Positions 1 through 7,514 of a stretch of DNA of 29,910 nt are shown piece after piece. The stretch covers positions 1-29,910 of the forward strand of contig DGDR01000215.1 in assembly GCA_002385545.1 (NCBI GenBank), given 5' to 3'. A program made the translations under genes and the position numbers. The first letter of the stretch is position 1. Every line of letters begins with the position of its first letter. This DNA is from Clostridium sp. UBA3947 (GTDB taxonomy: Bacteria > Bacillota > Clostridia > Clostridiales > Clostridiaceae). The notes beneath the pieces were generated by a model. It saw only the letters and a list, made by a program, of their open reading frames with translations, ran no database searches and was not told where the DNA came from.

Positions 1-5
1 ATTAT

Positions 6-40
6 CTCCGCCCTATGTATATAGGGCGGAGTTTTTATTT
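6..40 (+). terminator. Rho-independent terminator of an upstream gene
   Basis: A perfect 11-bp stem (CTCCGCCCTAT at 6-16, ATAGGGCGGAG at 21-31) with a 4-nt GTAT loop is followed by TTTTTATTT. It ends a transcription unit lying left of the window. Confidence 0.9.
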
Positions 41-51
41 TGATTAAATAT

Positions 52-105
52 AAAGGAGGTGAGCTCTATGGCATGAAAGTCAGATTATCATTGGACAAAC
101 TTTAA
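52..105 (+). other. Strong SD with overlapping mini-ORFs ahead of trpP
   Basis: An AAAGGAGGTGAG ribosome binding site (52-63) lies 5 nt before ATG GCA TGA (68-76), a two-codon ORF. An overlapping ATG at 73 opens a 10-codon ORF (MKVRLSLDKL, stop at 103-105). Neither encodes Trp, so a classical Trp attenuation peptide is not supported. Such a good SD in the leader of a transporter gene may mark a leader peptide or a translational regulatory site, or may be a relic. Function is unknown. Confidence 0.3.
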
Positions 106-149
106 TATTATCCATAAAAAAATATTTAGATATGAAGGAGTTGTTTATT

Positions 150-671
150 ATGAATACAAAAAAACTAACCTTAGCATCAATCTTATTGGCCATAGGGCTT
201 GTGCTACATCAAGTAATCCCAGGAACCCTAGGAGCTATGAAGCCTGATGCTTTACTATCCATGATGTTGTTGGCAATCTTAATATGTGACGATTATAAAA
301 GCGCTCTAGCTATAAGCGTTGTTGCAGGTATTCTTACTGCCTTAACCACAACCTTCCCCTCTGGTCAAATACCAAATATGATAGACAAGCTTGTGACCGG
401 TCATGTAGCCTTCCTTTTAGTTAAGGCTACAAAGAATATACACCATGAAGCTAAAATGATTATATTAGCTATACTAGTAACCTTAGTAAGTGGTACGGTA
501 TTTTTATACTCTGCAATGGTAACGGTAGGACTTCCTACAGGAACCAGCTTTACAGCGCTCTTTATCAGTACAGTTCTTCCTGCTACTGTTGTCAACACAA
601 TTCTTGCCATGATAGTTTACAATATTATTTTCCTTTCAAATAAGAAAATTTTTCATCCTATTGATAAGTAA
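150..671 (+). CDS. trpP: Tryptophan transporter, TrpP/YhaG family
   Basis: This is an integral membrane protein of about 173 residues with roughly five hydrophobic segments (about 5-25, 35-55, 58-75, 100-125, 140-165 from the chosen start). The N-terminal pattern (helix, then HQVIPG, then MKPDALLSMM) is typical of the small TrpP/YhaG tryptophan permeases of Firmicutes, which import tryptophan without an ATPase of their own. I place the start at the ATG at 150, with GAAGGAG at 134-140 as ribosome binding site. The in-frame ATG at 132 overlaps that SD and is unlikely. It is monocistronic, between two terminators. The leader contains a strong SD and mini-ORFs of unknown role. I see no T-box and no obvious run of (G/U)AG triplets for TRAP. 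The substrate is assigned by family resemblance only; other aromatic substrates are possible. Confidence 0.75.
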   Translation: MNTKKLTLASILLAIGLVLHQVIPGTLGAMKPDALLSMMLLAILICDDYKSALAISVVAGILTALTTTFPSGQIPNMIDKLVTGHVAFLLVKATKNIHHEAKMIILAILVTLVSGTVFLYSAMVTVGLPTGTSFTALFISTVLPATVVNTILAMIVYNIIFLSNKKIFHPIDK

Positions 672-702
672 GGTGAAATATAAAATTTATAGCATATTTA
701 TT

Positions 703-740
703 AGGACTTTTCTTTGCTTATGCTGAGAAAAGCCCTTTTT
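703..740 (+). terminator. Terminator after trpP
   Basis: GGACTTTTCT pairs, with one mismatch, with AGAAAAGCCC across a 12-nt loop and is followed by TTTTT. It lies about 30 nt after the trpP stop. Confidence 0.75.
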
Positions 741-806
741 CATATCAAAAATAGCTTTTTAAGATATAATTGCTAAAAATTAATTTATACTTTATATAAT
801 CTTTTA

Positions 807-835
807 TTGAAATAGAAGTAATTTAAGTTTAAAAT
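807..835 (+). promoter_or_regulatory. Candidate sigma-A promoter for the chemoreceptor
   Basis: TTGAAA (807-812), 17-nt spacer, TAAAAT (830-835), about 60 nt before the start codon. I did not find a sigma-D-type motif. Both boxes deviate from consensus and the region is very AT-rich, so confidence is limited. Confidence 0.4.
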
Positions 836-895
836 CAAATTACGAATTTGTTTTTTAATATGATTAAATATATATCTAAAACGAGGTGATTGTGT

Positions 896-2911
896 TTGAA
901 AAATATGTCGAATGAAATTAAGGGTCCTTCCTTAAAAAGGGAAATAGCTACCTTGTTATTTACCTCCTCTTTACTACCTTTTATACTGGTAATCCTAGCT
1001 AATTTTTGGTCTTTAGAAACCTTTATAAGAAGTGATAACAAAGAATTTATTTTAAGCAATATTTATAGGGTTGATGATCTAGTAGATAACCTCTATTCTA
1101 CAAATTCAGATTCTATAAATATGATATCAAAGGATCCTAATGCTGTAACCCTCATAGAAAGCCCTGCAAATGCAAGCTGGTTAAAATCTAGCTTAGACAG
1201 CTTTACAAGCTCTCATAAGGATACTGTGGCCGCCTTTGTAGGTACCATAAACAAAGAAACTATTATTTCTCCTAGTCAAGAGCTTCCAGCAGGCTTTGAT
1301 CCTACAAGCCGAGATTGGTACAAGTTAGCTGTAGAAAACGATGGACAAGTTGTAGCTAGTAAGCCTTACCAATCCAGTGGTGAATTTTCTGATTATGTTA
1401 TAACTTTCTCAAAAACTATAAAAGACAAAAATGGATCCCTTGTAGGTGTGGCAGGAATTGATGTTCCTTTAACTAAACTAAATGAATTACTGGCATCAAT
1501 CAACATAGGCGAAAAGGCCTATACTATGGCTGTAGACAATAGTTATACTATTATCGGGCATCCTAACAATCAAATGTTAGGAAAAAGTACAAATGATTTA
1601 GATTGGTTAGAGAAGATTAAAAACCAAAAGGAAGATCAATTTAATGTAAAAATCGATAATACTAGCTTTATTGGCTTTAAAAAACTAAATCCGGGGACAG
1701 GAATAACTATAATAGGCTTAATTCCTGCTAGTCAAATAACCAATAAAGTGTTAAATACTATTAAGTTTCCTATATTGGTGATTTTTATTTCCATCTTTAT
1801 TATTATATTTATGGCAATTAAGTTCGGAAGAAAATTGATAGCTCCAATTAAAGAACTTGCCTCAGTATTAACAGCAGTTGGCAACGGAGACTTTTCCCGT
1901 AAACCTACTACCTATAAGAAATCTAATAAAGAAATCACCCTTATTATCAATGTTGTTAGTTCTATGATAGATGATATGGTAACTTTACTTAAGAAGGTAA
2001 AAAACACTTCAAAATCTGTTAAGGAATCTTCAGAGCTATTATACTCCATTGCTCAAGAATCTAGTTCAGTTGGAGAAGAGGTTGCAAAAGCAATACAGCA
2101 AATAGCCTCTGGTTCAACGGATCAAGCAAACTCCTTAACAGAGGGGGCTACTTTATCAGAGAATCTAGGTAAAGAAGTTGAAAATGCAATTTTAATTTCA
2201 TCAGAAATGATTAATGCTACTCAGGATGTAAAAGTTAATACAGAGACAGGTCTCTCATGTATTGAAGAATTAAAGAAAACCTACAATGAAAATAACGAAG
2301 CTAATAAGGTAGCTCTAGAAATGTCAGAAAGTCTAGTTAATAAATCTAATGAAATAAGTATTATTACAAATACTATAAAATCAATAACTGAACAAACCAA
2401 CCTGTTAGCCTTAAATGCAAGCATTGAGGCAGCAAGAGCTGGTGAATCTGGAAAGGGCTTTGCTGTAGTAGCAGAAGAAATCAGAAAGCTAGCAGAGCAA
2501 TCCTCTAATGCTACACAGGAAATTTCAAAGGTAATCGAAGATATTTATGATAGCATATTAAATCTTCAAAAACGTATTAATTATAGCTTCGAGCTTAATG
2601 AAAAAACTGGACAAAATGTAGATAGCACCAGTGAGGGCTTTAATAAGATTGAAGAGTCTATGACTCTGCTTCAAGAAAATGTAAACAAGGTTACAGAGGC
2701 TTTAAGACATATTCAAGAGCAAAAGAACCAAGTTCTATTAACTATAAGCAATGTTGCAGCAGTAGCAGAAGAAAATGCCGCTACCACCGAAGAGGTAAGC
2801 GCTTCTGCAGAAGAACAGTCTGCAGGCTTACAGGAAATAGTAAATGCTTGCGAAGGTCTAAGCAATCTATCCTCTTCACTGGATGAAACACTTAAAAACT
2901 TTAAGCTATAA
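896..2911 (+). CDS. Methyl-accepting chemotaxis protein with dCache sensor
   Basis: A transmembrane chemoreceptor of about 671 residues that signals to CheA/CheW. The order is: TM helix 18-38; an extracytoplasmic dCache-type sensor about 40-288; TM helix about 291-310; HAMP about 311-365; a long coiled-coil signalling domain to the C-terminus. The conserved hairpin tip (around 497-536) holds the EQTNLLALNASIEAARAGE core, and Gln/Glu pairs for methylation lie in the flanking helices. In the sensor, R139-x-W141-Y142 and D189 match part of the consensus described for amino-acid-binding dCache domains, so an amino acid ligand is plausible (inference). The start is TTG at 896, 6 nt after GAGGTGA; an upstream in-frame TTG at 890 overlaps the SD. 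It is monocistronic, followed by a strong hairpin. No chemotaxis kinase genes are nearby. Confidence 0.93.
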   Translation: MKNMSNEIKGPSLKREIATLLFTSSLLPFILVILANFWSLETFIRSDNKEFILSNIYRVDDLVDNLYSTNSDSINMISKDPNAVTLIESPANASWLKSSLDSFTSSHKDTVAAFVGTINKETIISPSQELPAGFDPTSRDWYKLAVENDGQVVASKPYQSSGEFSDYVITFSKTIKDKNGSLVGVAGIDVPLTKLNELLASINIGEKAYTMAVDNSYTIIGHPNNQMLGKSTNDLDWLEKIKNQKEDQFNVKIDNTSFIGFKKLNPGTGITIIGLIPASQITNKVLNTIKFPILVIFISIFIIIFMAIKFGRKLIAPIKELASVLTAVGNGDFSRKPTTYKKSNKEITLIINVVSSMIDDMVTLLKKVKNTSKSVKESSELLYSIAQESSSVGEEVAKAIQQIASGSTDQANSLTEGATLSENLGKEVENAILISSEMINATQDVKVNTETGLSCIEELKKTYNENNEANKVALEMSESLVNKSNEISIITNTIKSITEQTNLLALNASIEAARAGESGKGFAVVAEEIRKLAEQSSNATQEISKVIEDIYDSILNLQKRINYSFELNEKTGQNVDSTSEGFNKIEESMTLLQENVNKVTEALRHIQEQKNQVLLTISNVAAVAEENAATTEEVSASAEEQSAGLQEIVNACEGLSNLSSSLDETLKNFKL

Positions 2912-2916
2912 ACTGT

Positions 2917-2973
2917 AAAAAAGGAGCTGTTGCACAATAACTAACTTTTGTTATTTATGCAACAGCTCCTTTT
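2917..2973. terminator. Bidirectional terminator, 16-bp stem
   Basis: AAAAGGAGCTGTTGCA (2919-2934) is perfectly complementary to TGCAACAGCTCCTTTT (2958-2973). A/T tracts on both outer sides let it serve the chemoreceptor (+) and the convergent dehydrogenase (-), whose stop codon overlaps the right arm. It shares the CTGTTGCA core with the hairpin at 12500-12543. Confidence 0.9.
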
Positions 2974-3928
2974 ACTTATTAACTACATTTATTGGCCTTC
3001 CAGCTAAATAAGCTTCTATGTTTTCCATGGCTATGTTCATTAATCTAACCCTAGCTTCCTTTGGTGCCCAGGCAATATGGGGAGTTATAAAAATATTCTT
3101 TGCTTTAAGCAAGGGATTATTAGCTTTAATTGGTTCTTCCGACACCACATCTACCCCAGCAGCATATATTCTTCCACTGTTCAAGGCATCAGCCAAATCC
3201 TGTTCATTCACTAAAGGTCCCCGGGATGTGTTTATAATGATTACTGACTTTTTCATTTTACTAATACTTTCTTTATTAATAATATTTCTAGTGCTTTCAA
3301 ACAAGGGAGCATGTAAGCTGATAATATCCGACTGTGAAAACAACTCATCTAGTTCCACATATCTCATATTTTCATTTTCCAGCTCTTTTCTTTTTCTAGG
3401 GCTATAGGCTATAACCTTCATTCCAAAGGCCTGTGCTACCTTTGCCACCGCCTGCCCTATTCTGCCATAACCTATTATTCCCATCACCTTTCCATCAAGT
3501 TCTATCAAATGCCTTTCCCAATAGCAAAAGTCTGGACACTTCTCCCATTTACCTTCCTTAACAGTTCTATCGTGATGGGCTACATGATTGCAGATTTCAA
3601 GGACATGAGCAAAAACCATTTGGGCCACAGAAGCAGTACTATATGCAGGTACATTAGTTACTATGATGCCTCTTTCCTTTGCCGCCTCCACATCTACCAC
3701 ATTATAGCCAGTAGCTAAAACCCCAATATATTTTATTTTTGTCTTATCCATAATCTCTGCATTTATAGGTGTTTTATTAGTTAATACTATTTCAGCATCA
3801 CCAATTCTTTCTATAATATCCTCTTTAGCTGTTCTATCATAAATCTTTGCATCACCAATCTTATGGAGTCTTTCCCAAGAAAGATCCCCAGGATTTAGGC
3901 CATATCCATCTAAAACCACTATATTCAT
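2972..3928 (-). CDS. D-2-hydroxyacid dehydrogenase (probable glycerate dehydrogenase / hydroxypyruvate reductase)
   Basis: A cytosolic NAD(P)-dependent oxidoreductase of 318 residues, the usual family length. The split substrate domain (about 1-95 and 290-318) surrounds a Rossmann domain with GYGRIG at 153-158. The catalytic triad is visible: R236 in NTSRGPLV, Glu 264/265 in SEEPI and H284 in TPHIAW. The family reduces 2-keto acids such as hydroxypyruvate or glyoxylate to the D-hydroxyacid. Glycerate is a reasonable substrate because a glycerate kinase/permease module sits 9 kb away, but this gene is not in that operon, so specificity is inferred. The start is ATG at 3928, after GAAAGGAAGG; an upstream in-frame start at 3964 would add 12 residues and has no SD. 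It is monocistronic. Confidence 0.85.
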   Translation of the reverse strand: MNIVVLDGYGLNPGDLSWERLHKIGDAKIYDRTAKEDIIERIGDAEIVLTNKTPINAEIMDKTKIKYIGVLATGYNVVDVEAAKERGIIVTNVPAYSTASVAQMVFAHVLEICNHVAHHDRTVKEGKWEKCPDFCYWERHLIELDGKVMGIIGYGRIGQAVAKVAQAFGMKVIAYSPRKRKELENENMRYVELDELFSQSDIISLHAPLFESTRNIINKESISKMKKSVIIINTSRGPLVNEQDLADALNSGRIYAAGVDVVSEEPIKANNPLLKAKNIFITPHIAWAPKEARVRLMNIAMENIEAYLAGRPINVVNK

Positions 3929-4051
3929 ATACGCTTCTACCTTCCTTTCATATTTAAGTACCAATTATGCAACAAAGCTTCTTTTACAATAAATTAATAT
4001 TACTCGTCATTTCTATTAGCTGTCAAGGTAAAAAGCTGCTCCATACCTTTT

Positions 4052-4073
4052 AGAGGTCAGAGGTTGGAGGTCA
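4052..4073 (+). repeat. Degenerate TCAGAGG-type short repeat
   Basis: Roughly three imperfect copies of an AGAGGTC / TCAGAGG unit. Related strings lie at 5120-5146 and 7857-7870, all intergenic. The rest of the 3929-4218 gap has no ORF or clear promoter that I can support. Confidence 0.45.
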
Positions 4074-4218
4074 CATATTAAGGAAAATTTTGCACCTTTC
4101 GGGCTCTCAATTTTTATAATTTCCTATACCACCACAAATCCTGTAACTAACTAAAGTAGCCTTCATATTATAGAATAAGCAGAAGTTTCTAGGACCAGTA
4201 CAAGGAGGTTACTTTTTT

Positions 4219-5040
4219 ATGCTAGAAAACTTATACAACATGAATCCAGTACCCTTAGGTATATTAGCAAGCCTAGGTGCTGGCTTAGCAACTGGAGTTG
4301 GAGCAATTCCTATATTTTTTGCCAAAAAAATATCAAAAAAGCTATTGGACATTTTGCTAGGGGCCGCCGCAGGAATAATGCTTGCTGCCACATCTTTTAG
4401 CTTAATAGTACCAGCCATCGAAAAGGGTGGAGGCGGAATAAAGGGCCCTACCATTGTGCTTCTAGGGATTCTTATAGGTGGAATCTTTTTAGATTTAATA
4501 GATAAATTGTTCCCCAACAGTAACTTGCTTAGTAATGCAGTAGACGAGTCTCCCCATAAAAAAAGCATGTTTCGAAGCCTTGGAGAAAATCCAAATCTAA
4601 GAAAGATATGGCTTTTTATATTGGCTATAACTGTCCATAACTTTCCGGAGGGCTTAGCAGTAGGTGTAGGCTTTGGAGATGGAGATATAGCCAATGGTTT
4701 AAGTATAGCTATTGGCATAGGTCTTCAAAACCTACCAGAAGGCTTAGCAGTGGCCTTGCCTCTTCTTAGAGAAAATTATTCCAAGGTAAAGGCTTGGTCA
4801 GTAGCCCTAATAACTGGCCTGGTAGAGCCTATAGGAGGTCTTTTAGGGGTAGTATTAGTTCAAATTTCACGTCCCCTTCTTCCCTTCGCTATGGCTTTTG
4901 CCGCCGGTGCCATGCTATTTGTCATAAGCCATGAGATAATTCCAGAATCTCAAAACCAACAAGGACATTCAAAGCTTGCTACCCATGCTTTATTAGTTGG
5001 CTTTGTTATTATGATGTTCTTGGACAACACCCTAGGTTAA
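4219..5040 (+). CDS. ZIP-family divalent metal transporter (ZupT-like)
   Basis: A membrane protein of 273 residues with about eight hydrophobic segments. Helices IV and V carry the metal-site motifs of the ZIP family: HNFPEG at 140-145 and QNLPEG at 170-175. A further SHEIIPE lies near 236-242. The cytoplasmic loop between helices III and IV (about 98-128) is short and poor in His. ZIP proteins bring Zn, Fe, Mn or related ions into the cytoplasm; the exact metal cannot be read here. The second motif has Gln where some family members have His, as in several bacterial ZupT-like proteins. The start is ATG at 4219, after AAGGAGG. It is monocistronic and no metal-regulator operator is evident upstream. 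Confidence 0.9.
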   Translation: MLENLYNMNPVPLGILASLGAGLATGVGAIPIFFAKKISKKLLDILLGAAAGIMLAATSFSLIVPAIEKGGGGIKGPTIVLLGILIGGIFLDLIDKLFPNSNLLSNAVDESPHKKSMFRSLGENPNLRKIWLFILAITVHNFPEGLAVGVGFGDGDIANGLSIAIGIGLQNLPEGLAVALPLLRENYSKVKAWSVALITGLVEPIGGLLGVVLVQISRPLLPFAMAFAAGAMLFVISHEIIPESQNQQGHSKLATHALLVGFVIMMFLDNTLG

Positions 5041-5119
5041 ATTGATAGCTGCCTATTATTATTTTTATCAAAACTTCTTAAAAACATAGCAGCAAAACTG
5101 AAAAAATGCTACCGGGTTG

Positions 5120-5146
5120 TCAGAAGTCAGAAATCAGAGGTCAGAA
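5120..5146 (+). repeat. Degenerate TCAGAGG-type short repeat
   Basis: About four imperfect tandem units of TCAGAAG/TCAGAAA/TCAGAGG/TCAGAA, in the gap after the ZIP gene. It resembles the strings at 4052-4073 and 7857-7870. It is too short and irregular for CRISPR. Confidence 0.45.
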
Positions 5147-5182
5147 CTAAGAATTAATGAAATATATAATTACCTATACAAT

Positions 5183-5227
5183 AAGTAAAGCTGAGGTATT
5201 AGTTCAAATTAACCATGATACCTCAGC
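5183..5227 (-). terminator. Terminator of the grx-trxB operon
   Basis: A perfect 10-bp inverted repeat (GCTGAGGTAT 5190-5199, ATACCTCAGC 5218-5227). On the minus strand it is followed by CTTTACTTATT, a weak U-tract, 18 nt after the trxB stop. Confidence 0.7.
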
Positions 5228-5244
5228 CTACAAATCTATCCTTC

Positions 5245-6183
5245 CTACTTCCTACTGCTTTCCACAATAAACTTTTCCGCTGCCAAAGCTGCAATAGTAC
5301 CATCAGCCACTGCAGTAGTTATTTGTCTATATACCTTTTCTCTCACGTCCCCTGCTGCGTATACTCCTTTTATATTAGTTTGCATATTTTCATCTGTAAT
5401 TATATACCCATTTTCATTAAGTTTAATATATTCCCTGAACAACTCTGTCTTTGGAACATTACCAATGTATCCAAATACCGCATCTAATTCAAGGTCCTTT
5501 TCCTCCCCAGTTATTGTATTTTTTACAATGGCCTTGTTCACAAAGTTTTCCCCTTCTACGTTTACTAAATCCCAATTATACATTATCTCGATTTTAGGAT
5601 TCCTTTCTACTTCCTCTAGGGTAGCCTTTTCTCCCTTAAAATAGTCATAACGTCGAATCATTATAACCTTGGAAGCAAATCTGGTTAAGAATAGGGCTTC
5701 CTCAAGGGCGGAATTCCCTCCTCCTACCACTCCGATAACGCTACCTTCATATACGGCACCATCGCAAACGGCACAATAATGAACACCTCTACCGGAATAT
5801 TTATCCTCATTTGGTATAGGAAGCTTTCTAGGAGAAGCTCCTGTAGCTATTATTATTGCCTTCGGCTTATAAATATAGCTTTGAGTTTCTACTGTTTTCT
5901 CCTGGTCAGTAAGCTTTACACCTATAATTTGATCAAACTCATCAATAGTAGCTCCCAAATCTTTAGCCTGTTCAATCATTAAATCTGCTAAGGCAGACCC
6001 TTCTATAGTTTTGAAGCCAGGATAATTTTCTATAGTATAGCTGTTCCTAACCTGCCCCCCTGTAATTTGATTTTCTAGTAAAACCATATTAAGCTTAGCT
6101 CTGGCAGCATAAATAGCTGCAGTTAAACCAGCAGGGCCCCCTCCAATAATCAATAAATCTACATTCTTTATTTCTTTATCCAT
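5245..6183 (-). CDS. trxB: Thioredoxin reductase (flavoprotein)
   Basis: A cytosolic FAD enzyme of 312 residues that passes electrons from a pyridine nucleotide to thioredoxin or a glutaredoxin-like protein. The FAD-binding GGGPAG is at 14-19, the redox pair CAVC at 137-140 and the nucleotide-binding GGGNSA at 154-159. An IRR pair about 20 residues later resembles the NADPH 2'-phosphate site, so it looks like a nucleotide-dependent reductase rather than a ferredoxin-dependent (FFTR) type. The FAD-closing GDVRE lies near the C-terminus. The start is ATG at 6183, with AAGGAG about 12 nt upstream, a rather long spacer. It is the second gene after the glutaredoxin-like gene, with a weak hairpin between them, and likely shares its promoter. 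Confidence 0.93.
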   Translation of the reverse strand: MDKEIKNVDLLIIGGGPAGLTAAIYAARAKLNMVLLENQITGGQVRNSYTIENYPGFKTIEGSALADLMIEQAKDLGATIDEFDQIIGVKLTDQEKTVETQSYIYKPKAIIIATGASPRKLPIPNEDKYSGRGVHYCAVCDGAVYEGSVIGVVGGGNSALEEALFLTRFASKVIMIRRYDYFKGEKATLEEVERNPKIEIMYNWDLVNVEGENFVNKAIVKNTITGEEKDLELDAVFGYIGNVPKTELFREYIKLNENGYIITDENMQTNIKGVYAAGDVREKVYRQITTAVADGTIAALAAEKFIVESSRK

Positions 6184-6232
6184 ATCATCAATACGCTCCT
6201 TATATATCTATAAAAATTTTCTATATAGAAAT

Positions 6233-6263
6233 AAAGTTAGAGGGAGAAATTCCTTCTAACTTT
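6233..6263 (-). terminator. Weak intercistronic hairpin between grx and trxB
   Basis: AAAGTTAG (6233-6240) pairs with CTAACTTT (6256-6263) around an interior G-rich/C-rich pairing. On the minus strand it is followed by ATTTC. It may reduce read-through into trxB or act as a processing site. Confidence 0.45.
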
Positions 6264-6274
6264 ATAAATTCTAA

Positions 6275-6505
6275 TTATAATCCAAGCAATTTATCTATTT
6301 GAGGTTTATCAAAGCCAACTACGATATTGCCATTTATGTCTAGCACTGGTACTCCTCTTTGGCCAGATTTTTCTATCATTTCTTGAGCAGCCCTTGGATC
6401 TAAAGATACGTTAATATCATTAAATTCGATACCCTTTGATTTTAAATAATCCTTTGCCTTTACACACCATGGACAAGTTGTGGTGCTATATACTGTAACA
6501 CTCAT
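6275..6505 (-). CDS. Glutaredoxin-like redox protein (CPWC, YruB/NrdH type)
   Basis: A small cytosolic thioredoxin-fold protein of 76 residues. The dithiol active site CPWC is at 11-14, the cis-Pro motif GVPVLDI in the middle and the GFD motif near the C-terminus. Length and motifs match the short glutaredoxin-like proteins of anaerobes, which are commonly reduced by thioredoxin reductase rather than glutathione. The downstream trxB on the same strand fits that partnership (inference). The start is ATG at 6505, after GAGGAGG. Its promoter has a perfect palindrome filling the -35/-10 spacer, suggesting repression by a CsoR/CstR-type regulator. No nrd genes are adjacent, so I do not call it NrdH outright. 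Confidence 0.87.
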   Translation of the reverse strand: MSVTVYSTTTCPWCVKAKDYLKSKGIEFNDINVSLDPRAAQEMIEKSGQRGVPVLDINGNIVVGFDKPQIDKLLGL

Positions 6506-6562
6506 TTTAATTACCTCCTCAAATTTATTAATATTTACTTTCTATTTCCATTTCCTGATTAT

Positions 6563-6592
6563 ATTATATACCCCTCCTGGGTATATCGTCAA
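6563..6592 (-). promoter_or_regulatory. Promoter of grx-trxB with CsoR/CstR-like operator in the spacer
   Basis: On the minus strand, TTGACG (6587-6592) and TATAAT (6563-6568) are 18 nt apart. The spacer, with 3 nt of the -10 box, is a perfect inverted repeat: ATATACCC at 6566-6573, CTCCT, GGGTATAT at 6579-6586. The TACCC...GGGTA form is the layout known for CsoR-superfamily repressors (Cu, Ni/Co, formaldehyde or persulfide sensors). The regulator gene is not in the window. Confidence 0.65.
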
Positions 6593-6727
6593 GTATTTAT
6601 TTCATTATCAATTTTATTTTTTCCTTACAACTATTATTCTATGCTTACTACTTCTCCAGCAAATAATAGACTTTAAGAATTTTTATTAATAACATTGGAG
6701 ATACTATTTAAATCAGGAGGTGTTACT

Positions 6728-6937
6728 TTGGCGCAAACATCCTTAAATCCACATGAAGCTATAGAAGTAAAAGAGCTTGTGATTCAAGAAATGCTTGGAA
6801 TAAAGCAGCTGTCTAGTAACATGCAAATTGTTCAGGATGCGGAACTAAAAAGCTTTATGCAGGAAGCTCTAACTACAAAGCAAAATTCATTAAAGGAGCT
6901 CCATACCATATTAGAAGCACAGCTTCAAAGTCAATGA
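6728..6937 (+). CDS. Small CotF-associated helical coat-like protein, pair 1 first gene
   Basis: A 69-residue, all-helical acidic protein beginning MAQTSLNPHEAIEVKELV. It aligns by eye with the third gene of this cluster (7231-7455): NPHEAIEVKEL versus SPHESLELKDL, then a D-x-EL...E motif and a Thr-Lys pair before the last helix. It resembles the short partners that precede CotF-type spore coat genes in Clostridia; two helices suggest half of a four-helix bundle. The start is TTG at 6728, after AGGAGGTG with a 5-nt spacer; an ATG at 6695 would add 11 residues but has no SD. It is the first of four closely spaced genes. Expression in the mother cell during sporulation is expected, but I could not find a clear SigE/SigK promoter. 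Confidence 0.7.
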   Translation: MAQTSLNPHEAIEVKELVIQEMLGIKQLSSNMQIVQDAELKSFMQEALTTKQNSLKELHTILEAQLQSQ

Positions 6938-6950
6938 AAGGAGTAGTTAT

Positions 6951-7214
6951 ATGGCTAATGAAATCACAGACAAGGATATTGCCCTTGATTTGCTAATAAG
7001 CTCTAAAACTAAAATAACTACTATTGTTAAAGCCATAACAGAAGCAACCAATCCTGCTCTTAGGGAGCTTCTAAAAAATCAACTAACTACTTCACTGAAT
7101 ACTCATTATAGATTAATAGATATTTCCATAGCCAAGGGCTGGTATAAGGCTGATTCTGCCCCAGAGCAGCAGCTTCAGGAAAACTTATCTATGATTAACC
7201 AAATTACTCAGTAA
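6951..7214 (+). CDS. CotF-family spore coat protein, pair 1 second gene
   Basis: An 87-residue helical protein with features of the Coat_F domain: an N-terminal D-I-A-L-D-L-L-I-S-S-K segment, then EATNPALRELLKNQL, then a closing H-Y-R-L-I-D...KGWY motif at about 50-66. This is one domain, where longer CotF proteins carry two. The fourth gene (7515-7808) is a close paralogue. The start is ATG at 6951, after AAAGGAG, 13 nt behind the previous stop, so translation is probably coupled. It likely belongs to the spore coat or outer spore layers. Function beyond that is not known to me. Confidence 0.8.
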   Translation: MANEITDKDIALDLLISSKTKITTIVKAITEATNPALRELLKNQLTTSLNTHYRLIDISIAKGWYKADSAPEQQLQENLSMINQITQ

Positions 7215-7230
7215 ACTGAGGAGGTGGATT

Positions 7231-7455
7231 ATGGCGGGAAATAAGACTTTATCCCCTCATGAAAGCTTAGAGCTAAAGGATTTGCTCAGTTCAACCTTAA
7301 TCATTGCCAAGAAGCTTGAAGCTACTATGTCCATGATAGATGACATTGAGTTAAGCTCCTACTTAGAACGCTGCCTTAGCACGAAGAAGGATTGTATTAA
7401 GGCTATACAGGCCTTTAGCGGAGCAGACGAAGGCAGCAATTCCCAAGGAGGATAG
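7231..7455 (+). CDS. Small CotF-associated helical coat-like protein, pair 2 first gene
   Basis: A 74-residue helical protein, paralogous to the gene at 6728-6937. It has the SPHESLELKDLL opening, MSMIDDIELSSYLERCL in the second helix and a conserved Lys-Lys/Asp before the last helix. Its C-terminus is a short polar tail (GADEGSNSQGG), unlike the first copy. The start is ATG at 7231, after GAGGAGG, 16 nt after the previous stop. Together with the next gene it repeats the short-partner plus CotF arrangement, indicating a tandem duplication of a two-gene unit. Confidence 0.7.
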   Translation: MAGNKTLSPHESLELKDLLSSTLIIAKKLEATMSMIDDIELSSYLERCLSTKKDCIKAIQAFSGADEGSNSQGG

Positions 7456-7514
7456 CAGAGGTAGCCTTTGCAGCAACCTAGTCACAGCAGCAAAAGCAGA
7501 AAGGAGATACATAA

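Noticed and set aside
41..131. T-box or Trp attenuator for trpP
   Set aside because: No T-box motif, no Trp codons in the mini-ORFs and no terminator hairpin before the start.
4209..4718. 169-codon minus-strand frame over the ZIP gene
   Set aside because: It is antisense to conserved ZIP motifs, with Pro/Lys-rich composition typical of a shadow frame.
5120..5146. CRISPR-like repeat
   Set aside because: Units of 7-8 nt without spacers and with irregular sequence; no cas genes.
5245..6183. Ferredoxin-dependent flavin thioredoxin reductase
   Set aside because: The nucleotide-binding GGGNSA and a following IRR pair are retained, favouring an NAD(P)H-dependent enzyme.
6480..6689. Hydrophobic 69-codon plus-strand frame between grx and the coat cluster
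   Set aside because: It starts inside grx antisense, has no SD and runs through the grx promoter; hydrophobicity comes from T-rich DNA.
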